NCBI GenBank assembly: GCA_963597355.1 | Contig: CAVBPR010000007.1 | Location: 62,001-126,000 of the forward strand | DNA: 64,000 nucleotides | Source: UMGS1766 sp963597355 | GTDB lineage: Bacteria > Bacillota > Clostridia > Oscillospirales > Oscillospiraceae | Direction: 5' to 3' | Shown: positions 57,934-64,000 of the stretch, in pieces | Numbering within the stretch: the stretch's first letter is position 1 | Layout of the letters: each line of letters starts with the position of its first letter | Position numbers and translations under genes: made by a program | The notes under the pieces: generated by a model | What the model was told of the DNA's origin: nothing | Database searches by the model: none | What the model saw: the letters and a program-made list of their open reading frames with translations, nothing else

Positions 57934-58566
57934 TTACTTTCTTCCATGCAGCAGGGGAGAAAGGGGCTTATAGATCAGGAAGCACAGAATGGCGTCCAAC
58001 AGGCCTTTGCAGAAGGTGAATGGCAGGTTGAAAATTACCAGGCACTTGATGAGAGAGTCTGCAGAGGGGAGAATGGCCTGATACATGCCAATGATCGCCT
58101 CCATAGGCAAGCCGTAGCAGACCACATAGGCGGGATACACGAGGAAGTAGTTCAGCGGAACGGACAAAACGGCCATAACCACGCAGCCGATCAGGCAGCC
58201 GAGAACTGCACCCTTGCGATTGCGCTTGAAATAATAGATTAAACCGGCGGCAACGCAGAGGAAACTGCCGCACAGGAAGTTGAACAGCTCGCCGATATAG
58301 GCGCTGCTGGTGCCTTTGAAAATGATATGAAGCAGGTTCTTCAGAAACTCGATTACAATTCCGTAGACGGGGCCGAGGGCAAAGGAACCGAGGAGAGCGG
58401 GCAGATCCGAAATGTCCATCTTTACAAAGCTGGGAATTAACATGGGGATGGGGAACTCAATGAACATCAGCACAAAGGCTACTGCACTGAGCATGGCAGT
58501 TACCACCAGAGAACGGGTGGTGATGCGGGGTTTGCGGCGGACAGCCGCAGTGGTAGTGGTTTTCAT
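57934..58566 (-). CDS. ribU: riboflavin ECF transporter S component
   Basis: 210 residues from the ATG at 58566 (AAGGAG upstream). About six membrane segments; residues AVAFVLMFIEFPIPMLIPSFVKMDISDLPALLGSFALGP are typical of RibU. Takes up riboflavin with a shared ECF module not seen here. Preceded by an FMN riboswitch with terminator, which confirms the substrate and gives repression by FMN. Apt for a cell with several flavoenzymes. Confidence 0.95.
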   Translation of the reverse strand: MKTTTTAAVRRKPRITTRSLVVTAMLSAVAFVLMFIEFPIPMLIPSFVKMDISDLPALLGSFALGPVYGIVIEFLKNLLHIIFKGTSSAYIGELFNFLCGSFLCVAAGLIYYFKRNRKGAVLGCLIGCVVMAVLSVPLNYFLVYPAYVVCYGLPMEAIIGMYQAILPSADSLIKCLVIFNLPFTFCKGLLDAILCFLIYKPLSPLLHGRK

Positions 58567-58586
58567 GGGACAAAACTCCTTCATGA

Positions 58587-58627
58587 TAAAAAAGTAAACA
58601 CCTGAAAGATACATGCCTTTCAGGTGT
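58587..58627 (-). terminator. riboswitch-controlled terminator before ribU
   Basis: On the minus strand, ACACCTGAAAG pairs with CTTTCAGGTGT, followed by TTACTTTTTT. Expression platform of the FMN riboswitch. Confidence 0.88.
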
Positions 58628-58662
58628 TGTGATTTCATTAGGAGCTGCGCCAAAATACAACA

Positions 58663-58768
58663 CATCTTCTTTCATCCAGACTTTACTGTCGGTATCGGAG
58701 TTACACCGATTCGGCCATATGGCTCGCGGACTTTACCGCCGGTCGGGAATTGCACCCTGCCCTGAAGA
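58663..58768 (-). ncRNA. FMN riboswitch (RFN element)
   Basis: The minus strand shows the conserved blocks in order: CTTCAGGGCAGGGTG, AATTCCCGACCGGCGG, AGTCCGCGAGC, a variable hairpin, GTGTAACTCCGATACCGACAG, AGTCTGGATGAAAGAAG. Complete six-stem aptamer directly before a terminator and ribU. Confidence 0.97.
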
Positions 58769-58840
58769 CATCAGCTGTTCAGTTGTTCCAAACACAATAT
58801 AGCACAGCCCGGTGTGGAATGCAAGCCTTTTTTCGCGCCC

Positions 58841-58869
58841 TTGACGAGGTTGAAAAAATCCCATAGAAT
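58841..58869 (+). promoter_or_regulatory. sigma-70 promoter of the DUF1273 gene
   Basis: TTGACG (58841-58846), a 17-bp spacer and TAGAAT (58864-58869). Confidence 0.72.
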
Positions 58870-58889
58870 AGGTGCCATGAGGTGAGAAC

Positions 58890-59399
58890 ATGAGTCGAGA
58901 TACAACGTGCTGTTTTACCGGTCATCGTCCCCATCGGCTGCCATGGCTGGAATCCGATACAGATGAACGCTGCCAACATTTGCGCAGAGAATTGCAGCGA
59001 CAGGTTGAGCTGGCCTATCAGCAGGGCTATCGGCATTTCATTTCCGGGATGGCTTTGGGGGGCGATATGCTCTTTTGTGATGCAGTTTTGCAGGAAAAGA
59101 AGCAGCACCCGGAGATATTGCTGGAGGCGGCAATTCCGTTTGCCGGACAGGCGGACCACTGGAATGCAGAGCAGCAGGCCCGTTACCGGAATCTGCTGCA
59201 GCAATGTGACCTGGAGACCCTGGTACAGCAGAATTATACCCGAGGTTGCATGATGCGGAGAAATCAATATATGGTAGATCGCTCAACAAAGCTGATTGCG
59301 CTGTTCGACGGAAATCCCGGCGGCGGAACCTGCAACACGCTACTTTATGCAATTCGGCAGGCGCTGGATGTAGTCCAACTGGACCCGGCAGATCTATAA
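58890..59399 (+). CDS. DUF1273/SLOG-family protein (YpsA-like)
   Basis: 169 residues. Rossmann-like SLOG fold with CCFTGHRPHRLPW at the N-terminus, FISGMALGGDMLFCDAVL near residue 50 and IALFDGNPGGGTCNTLLYA near residue 135: the nucleotide/ligand-binding motifs of this family. Related proteins bind nucleotide-like ligands; the physiological role is unclear. Single-gene unit with its own promoter and terminator. Confidence 0.88.
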   Translation: MSRDTTCCFTGHRPHRLPWLESDTDERCQHLRRELQRQVELAYQQGYRHFISGMALGGDMLFCDAVLQEKKQHPEILLEAAIPFAGQADHWNAEQQARYRNLLQQCDLETLVQQNYTRGCMMRRNQYMVDRSTKLIALFDGNPGGGTCNTLLYAIRQALDVVQLDPADL

Positions 59400-59417
59400 G
59401 TCCATTGAAAGATAAGT

Positions 59418-59458
59418 AACAAGGCGACCGCACAGAGGTTCTGTGCGGTCGCCTTGTT
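59418..59458. terminator. bidirectional terminator between the DUF1273 gene and rnc
   Basis: A 19-bp perfect stem AACAAGGCGACCGCACAGA and complement around a 3-nt loop. Confidence 0.9.
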
Positions 59459-59469
59459 GCGTTGCTGAT

Positions 59470-60141
59470 TTACTTTTGAATGGCGCGGATTGCAGCGGCG
59501 GCAGCAGCCTGCTCGGCTTCTTTTTTGCTGTGCCCTTCGCCCTCTCCAATTGCCTTTCCGTTGAGCAATACCTGCATGCGGAAGGTTTTTGCGTGATCAG
59601 GGCCGTTTTCTCCGGCCAATTCATAGGTCAATACCTGACCGCTTTTCCGCTGAACAATTTCCTGTAAGGCGGTTTTATAATCCTTGGCCGCCTCGTGCAC
59701 ACGGGAAATATGGTCCAGGATAAAGTGCTGAATCAGCTTGCGGGCGGCACTGATGCCGCCATCCAAATAGACCGCTGCCAGCACAGACTCAACGGCATCT
59801 GCCTGAATGGAGGGACGGGTGCGTCCACCGCCCAGTTCTTCGCCGCGTCCCAGCTTCAGGTAACTGCCCAAGTTCAGTTCCTGAGCGACCAGAACCAGAT
59901 TGCCCTCACAGACCAGAGCAGCCCGCAGACGGGTCAAGTCTCCTTCCGGCAGAGTGGGGCAGTTGCGATAAAGATAGTCTGCTACCACCATGCCAAGGAC
60001 AGAATCGCCCAAAAATTCCAGACGCTCATTGCTGTTCATGCCGGAGCGATGCTCGTTGGCATAAGAACTATGGGTCAAAGCGTTTTCGAGCAAGGAAATA
60101 TCCTGGAATCGATAGCCAAGTTTTTCTTCTAATGTCTGCAT
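59470..60141 (-). CDS. rnc: ribonuclease III
   Basis: 223 residues. Catalytic signature NERLEFLGDSVLGMVVADYLY near residue 38, second acidic cluster ADAVESVLAAVYLDGG near residue 115, C-terminal double-stranded RNA-binding domain. Processes rRNA and structured mRNA. Its start is one base from the plsX stop. The acpP gene often found between plsX and rnc is absent. Confidence 0.97.
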   Translation of the reverse strand: MQTLEEKLGYRFQDISLLENALTHSSYANEHRSGMNSNERLEFLGDSVLGMVVADYLYRNCPTLPEGDLTRLRAALVCEGNLVLVAQELNLGSYLKLGRGEELGGGRTRPSIQADAVESVLAAVYLDGGISAARKLIQHFILDHISRVHEAAKDYKTALQEIVQRKSGQVLTYELAGENGPDHAKTFRMQVLLNGKAIGEGEGHSKKEAEQAAAAAAIRAIQK

Positions 60142-60142
60142 A

Positions 60143-61180
60143 TCAGTCCGCTTCCTTCTCTGTTTTTTTCGCAGCAGAATCTACCAGCTGTGCTGCGATT
60201 TTTTCTGTTACGTTTCCCTGGGCATAGGCGATTGCCTGCTTCACTGCCGAACGAACGGCAAAGGCATCCGAGGAGCCGTGTGCCTTGATTACCGGCTTTG
60301 AAATGCCCAACAATGCGGTGCCGCCGATTTCCCGATAGTCGCACTTGCGCTTAAAAGCAGCGATGCCGTCTTTGAGCGTCAAAGCGGCCAGCTTTGTGAG
60401 GGTGGAACGAAGCAGAATGTTTTTGATCTCCTGGTTGAACCAGGAGGCAGTTCCTTCCATTGTTTTCAGGAAGATGTTCCCGGTAAAACCATCGGCAACC
60501 AGCACATCGGCTTCGCCGGCAACCGCTTCGCGACCTTCGATGTTGCCAACAAAGTGCAGGACTCCGGCTTCATCCAGCTGAGAAAGAAGTTTATGCACCT
60601 GCTGGTAGAGTTCGGAGCCCTTGCTTGGCTCGGCACCGATGTTCAGCAAGCCAACCCGAGGATTTTGAATGCCGAGAGAGAGTTCGGCATAATAAGATCC
60701 CATGACAGCGAATTGCACCATTTGTTCTGCCGTACACTCGGCGTTGGCACCGGCATCGATAAGAACTGCACGGCCTTTTCCTGTGGGAATGGTAGGAGCA
60801 ACTGCGGCACGACGAACACCGGGCAGGCGTTTTACAAGCAGCGTTGCCCCGGAGAGCAGCGCACCGGTGCTCCCGGCAGACAAAAAGGCGTCGCCTTTTC
60901 CTTCCTTCAGCAGGTTTAATCCCACCGTCAGAGAGGAATCCGGCTTATGTCGCCATGCCATGGCCGCCTCATCACAATTGCTGATGACTTCGGAACAGGG
61001 CACGATTTCAACGCCTTCCGGAAGGGAGGTAAACCCTTCTTTCTTCAGTGCCTCCATCAGGTCGGCTTCACGGCCGGTAAAAATAATCTCCACACCAAAC
61101 TCACGGCGAGCCTGCAAGCCACCCTTAACTGGCTCAAGAGGAGCGAGATCGCCGCCCATTGCGTCGATGATAATTTTCAT
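60143..61180 (-). CDS. plsX: phosphate acyltransferase PlsX
   Basis: 345 residues. Makes acyl-phosphate from acyl-ACP for phospholipid synthesis. Start MKIIIDAMGGDLAP (family consensus has His before AP; here Leu), then SAGSTGALLSGATLLVKRLPGV, and NIGAEPSKGSELYQQ. Lies between trmFO and rnc with 1-3 base gaps, so one transcript. Confidence 0.95.
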   Translation of the reverse strand: MKIIIDAMGGDLAPLEPVKGGLQARREFGVEIIFTGREADLMEALKKEGFTSLPEGVEIVPCSEVISNCDEAAMAWRHKPDSSLTVGLNLLKEGKGDAFLSAGSTGALLSGATLLVKRLPGVRRAAVAPTIPTGKGRAVLIDAGANAECTAEQMVQFAVMGSYYAELSLGIQNPRVGLLNIGAEPSKGSELYQQVHKLLSQLDEAGVLHFVGNIEGREAVAGEADVLVADGFTGNIFLKTMEGTASWFNQEIKNILLRSTLTKLAALTLKDGIAAFKRKCDYREIGGTALLGISKPVIKAHGSSDAFAVRSAVKQAIAYAQGNVTEKIAAQLVDSAAKKTEKEAD

Positions 61181-61183
61181 AGT

Positions 61184-62503
61184 TTAATTCTCCTCTGCGA
61201 AACGGGCTTGTGTGGCAGACAATGCGTCCAATGCCCGCTGAGACAGGGCCGCATTCTTGTTGCGTTTTCCCTTTACCTTGTATCCCAAGGGAGGAATGAT
61301 GCCAAAGTTGATGTTCATCGGCTGGAAGTTTGCAATGGAAGTGTCGCTGACATAGTTGGCCAGAGCGCCCAAAGCAGTCTCACGGGGAAAGTCCACAGGG
61401 GGAAGTCCAAGCAGGCGATGGGCTAACTCCACGGCGGCCACAAGACCGGATGCGGTGGACTCCACATAGCCCTCCACACCGGTCATCTGACCGGCAAAGG
61501 ACAGCCGGGGCTGGTGGATTACCTGATAATAACGGTTCAGAATACCGGGCGAGTGGAGATAAGTATTGCGATGCATTACGCCGTAACGGACAAATTCTGC
61601 ATTTTCCAACCCGGGAATCAGGGAGAAAACGCGTTTCTGCTCCGGGAAGGTAAGGTGGGTTTGGAAGCCGACAATGTTAAAGATGCTTCCCTGTGCGTTG
61701 TCACGCCGCAATTGCACGACAGCAAAGGGTTCTTTGCCGGTGCGAGGGTCCGGAAGACCTACGGGTTTTAACGGGCCGTAACAAAGGGTGTCGTGACCGC
61801 GGCGGGCCATGACTTCCACGGGCATACAGCCCTCAAAAACGCTGCCATCATCAAATTCATGGAGCTGCGCCTGTTTTGCCTGGGTTAACTCCGTCCAGAA
61901 ACGATCATATTCTTCCTGTGTCATGGGGCAGTTGATGTAATCCGCAGTGCCCCGATCATAGCGGGAGGCAAACCACGCTTTGCTCATGTCGATGCTGTCG
62001 AAGGTAACAATCGGTGCTGCGGCATCAAAGAAGTGGAGGTAGTTTGTCTCGGGGAACAGGCGGGCAATGTCCTCGCTGAGAGCATCCGAAGTCAAGGGAC
62101 CGGAGGCAATCAGAACCTGTCCATCCTCCGGAATATGGGTAACCTCGCCTTCGATGACGGTAATATTAGGGTGATTTCGGATGCGTTCTGTGACTGCGGC
62201 AGAAAAGGCGGTACGATCGACCGCCAGTGCACCGCCGGCCGGCACACGATGGGCATCAGCACAGGCCATAATGAGGGAGCCCATCTGCCGCAGCTCTTCT
62301 TTTAATAAGCCAACTGCATTTTCCAGCTGATCACTGCGCAGAGAGTTAGAGCAGACCAGCTCAGCGAAATCGGCGCTGTGGTGTGCCGGGGTGGTTTTCA
62401 GCGGCTTCATCTCATGGAGCTGGACAGGAATCCCCCGTTCAGCCAGCTGCCAGGCGGCTTCGCTGCCTGCCAGACCGGCGCCAATAACTTTTACAGGTTC
62501 CAT
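61184..62503 (-). CDS. trmFO: methylenetetrahydrofolate-tRNA-(uracil-54-C5-)-methyltransferase
   Basis: 439 residues. FAD-dependent tRNA m5U54 methyltransferase of Gram-positives. N-terminal FAD loop VIGAGLAGSEAAWQLAERG, LVCSNSLRSDQLENAVGLLKEELR, then YINCPMTQEEYDRFW and the C-terminal GPLKPVGL and TGVEGYVESTASGLVA blocks. Starts 3 bases after the topA stop with its ribosome site inside topA. Confidence 0.97.
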   Translation of the reverse strand: MEPVKVIGAGLAGSEAAWQLAERGIPVQLHEMKPLKTTPAHHSADFAELVCSNSLRSDQLENAVGLLKEELRQMGSLIMACADAHRVPAGGALAVDRTAFSAAVTERIRNHPNITVIEGEVTHIPEDGQVLIASGPLTSDALSEDIARLFPETNYLHFFDAAAPIVTFDSIDMSKAWFASRYDRGTADYINCPMTQEEYDRFWTELTQAKQAQLHEFDDGSVFEGCMPVEVMARRGHDTLCYGPLKPVGLPDPRTGKEPFAVVQLRRDNAQGSIFNIVGFQTHLTFPEQKRVFSLIPGLENAEFVRYGVMHRNTYLHSPGILNRYYQVIHQPRLSFAGQMTGVEGYVESTASGLVAAVELAHRLLGLPPVDFPRETALGALANYVSDTSIANFQPMNINFGIIPPLGYKVKGKRNKNAALSQRALDALSATQARFAEEN

Positions 62504-62506
62504 GGG

Positions 62507-64000
62507 TTATTCCTCTTTCACTTCCGCTGAGGCGGCTTTTTTGGTTGTTTTCTTCGCAGTTGTCTTTTTTGTGGTTGCTTTCTTAGCAGTCACCTTTTCG
62601 GTGGTTGCTTTCTTAGCAGTCGCCTTTTCGGTGGTTGCCTTCTTAGCAGGTGCTTTCTTGGCAGTTGTCTTTTTGGCGGTTGTCTTCTTTGCAGGGGCTT
62701 TTTTCGCGGTGGATTTCTTAGTGGGGGTTTCGCTCTTGTCCTCCGTCTTGGTTTCGGTGGGCTCAGCAGTTTCCGATTTTTTCTTCGGATAACCCCGCTG
62801 ATCCTCCGGCAGGAAACGGCTGCATTTTTCGTTGATGCAGAACGGTTTTTTAAACCCGCGTCCGGATTTTTTGAACATTGTCATGCCGCATTCCGGGCAG
62901 TTATCTTTCACAGGTACGTCCCAGGTCATGAAGTCGCAGGGAGTTCCGTTAACTACTTTGTTTCGTTCACATCCGTAGTAGGTATAGCCGTTTCGGCTGG
63001 TTTTCTTTAAAATACGACTGCCGCATTTGGGGCATTTGCCGGGCATTTCAATCACCAGCGGTTTGGTGAAGGAACATTCCGGATAACCGGGGCAGGCCAG
63101 AAAACGGCCGAAGCGGCCGGATTTCACGACCATTTGACGGCCGCAGACGTCGCAAACTTCGTCGGAAAGCTCCGGGGGAATCTTGATCCGTTCTCCATCC
63201 AGATCTTTTTCCGCCTGCTCCAGTTCAGCAGAAAAGCCGGTGTAGAACTGGCTCAGGACATCCTTCCAGAACACCTTGCCTGCCTCTACTTCGTCCAGCT
63301 GGGATTCCATATGAGCGGTAAAAGCGGGGTCTACCACATCGGGGAACTTGTCCTTCATCAGCTGGGTAACGACTTCACCCAAGGGGGTGGGACGCAGTGC
63401 CTTTCCTTCTTTTACAACGTATTCACGATCCATGATCGTAGAAATTGTGGGAGCAAATGTGGAGGGACGACCGATTCCCTTCTCTTCCAGCACCTTGATC
63501 AGCGTTGCTTCGCTGTAGCGGGCAGGCGGCTGAGTGAAGTGCTGCGCTCCGTCTACGTCCTTCAGACTCAGGGCTTCTCCCTCGCTCAGGTCCGGCAGGG
63601 GAGAGTTGCGCTCGCCATCCTCTTCGTCCTTTGTAACTTCATATACTGCGGTGAAACCGGAAAAACGCTGAGCTGTGTGAGTAGCGCGGAAGAGATGTGT
63701 GCCGGCAGTGATATCAATGGAAAGGTTGTCATAGACTGCGTTTGCCATCTGGCAAGACAGGAAACGACTCCAGATCAGCTTATAAAGACGATACTGCTCC
63801 TGGGTTAAGCTCTTTCGAACCGATTCAGGCGTTAACTCCACGTTGGAGGGGCGAATGGCCTCGTGGGCATCCTGAGCTCCGGCCTTTGCCTTGAAACGGC
63901 GGGTCTCCGGCGGATAATAAGACTCACCGTAGCGGGCAATGATGAATTGCTTTGCAGCGCTGAGTGCATCCTCGGAAAGACGCAGTGAATCCGTACGCAT
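62507..64000 (-). CDS. topA: DNA topoisomerase I, C-terminal part (5' end outside window)
   Basis: 497 residues visible and open to the window edge; the catalytic Tyr region RTDSLRLSEDAL is at the very start, so Toprim and most of the core are upstream. Follows the family through RPSTFAPTISTIMDREYV and three four-Cys zinc fingers (CDVCGRQM..CPGYPEC, CPKCGSRI..C, CPECGMTM..C). It ends in a Lys/Ala/Thr-rich tail of AKKxT repeats (last about 70 residues) that probably binds DNA. First gene of topA-trmFO-plsX-rnc. Confidence 0.96.
   Translation of the reverse strand: MRTDSLRLSEDALSAAKQFIIARYGESYYPPETRRFKAKAGAQDAHEAIRPSNVELTPESVRKSLTQEQYRLYKLIWSRFLSCQMANAVYDNLSIDITAGTHLFRATHTAQRFSGFTAVYEVTKDEEDGERNSPLPDLSEGEALSLKDVDGAQHFTQPPARYSEATLIKVLEEKGIGRPSTFAPTISTIMDREYVVKEGKALRPTPLGEVVTQLMKDKFPDVVDPAFTAHMESQLDEVEAGKVFWKDVLSQFYTGFSAELEQAEKDLDGERIKIPPELSDEVCDVCGRQMVVKSGRFGRFLACPGYPECSFTKPLVIEMPGKCPKCGSRILKKTSRNGYTYYGCERNKVVNGTPCDFMTWDVPVKDNCPECGMTMFKKSGRGFKKPFCINEKCSRFLPEDQRGYPKKKSETAEPTETKTEDKSETPTKKSTAKKAPAKKTTAKKTTAKKAPAKKATTEKATAKKATTEKVTAKKATTKKTTAKKTTKKAASAEVKEE
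62530..62715 (-). repeat. degenerate tandem repeat coding for the AKKAT/AKKTT tail of TopA
   Basis: Repeated short units coding Ala-Lys-Lys-(Ala/Thr)-Thr with Glu-Lys variants. Lysine tails of this kind occur in topoisomerase I of several high-GC and some clostridial species. Confidence 0.8.

Noticed and set aside
62530..62715. Repeats as a CRISPR or selfish array
   Set aside because: In frame within topA and coding a lysine-rich tail; no spacers.

Overview
The window reads as chromosomal DNA of a Gram-positive anaerobe of the Clostridia, most likely near the Oscillospiraceae. Grounds for this: the rpsF-ssb-rpsR, topA-trmFO-plsX-rnc and xpaC-telA blocks, a VanW-type envelope protein, an ECF riboflavin transporter under an FMN riboswitch, a lipoprotein-anchored ABC transporter, strong AGGAGG ribosome sites and moderately high GC. 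No rRNA, tRNA, CRISPR array, insertion sequence or phage gene was seen. The taxonomic call is inference from gene content.

Layout. (1) 1-6.1 kb: the C-terminal part of a sigma-54 activator, a textbook -24/-12 promoter and a complete branched-chain-type ABC uptake operon. (2) 6.1-17.98 kb: rpsR-ssb-rpsF, a DUF554 protein, an esterase/MFS/LysR/ketopantoate-reductase-like group, a phosphopantetheinyl transferase, comF, birA, a QueT transporter with a structured leader, an HD hydrolase, a C39-like protein and an M20 amidohydrolase. (3) 18.1-27.3 kb: a catabolic island with an OYE/enoate-reductase-type flavoenzyme, three tandem SnoaL-like proteins, a divergent LysR regulator, a cytosolic beta-helix protein and a GntP-type permease. 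(4) 27.4-35.3 kb: a PrsA-like foldase, a degenerate alpha/beta hydrolase, rpoN, a YczE-type protein, an aldose-1-epimerase-like protein and a Tet(M)-like GTPase fused to a NYN nuclease domain. (5) 35.4-40.6 kb: a second island with four more SnoaL-like proteins and a second OYE-type flavoenzyme. (6) 40.8-64 kb: a lipase-like hydrolase, an oleate hydratase with a hydrophobic N-terminal extension, and housekeeping genes (recR, rpe, ilvA, xpaC/telA/TPM, gluQ, trkH/trkA, an ABC-F factor, vanW, ribU, rnc, plsX, trmFO, partial topA).

The most interesting signal is the two-part island of regions 3 and 5. Seven paralogous SnoaL-like proteins share a C-terminal Pro-Tyr motif. They sit with two multidomain flavoenzymes that both carry Trp where the OYE proton-donor Tyr is expected. 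Three promoters in region 3 share one architecture: an interrupted palindrome TGTAAC-N5-GTTGTA, then 11-12 bp, then TTTCGTTGCTTTACA whose last six bases form the -35 box. They drive the SnoaL/OYE operon, the beta-helix gene and the permease, and define a local LysR regulon. The set resembles the dehydratase-plus-reductase logic of bile-acid 7-dehydroxylation, but it lacks the CoA-ligase and other bai genes, so its substrate is unknown. Other notable items are the Tet(M)-like/NYN fusion (a candidate ribosome-associated mRNA endonuclease), an ABC-F protein with one degenerate ATP site, and sigma-54 control of the ABC uptake operon.
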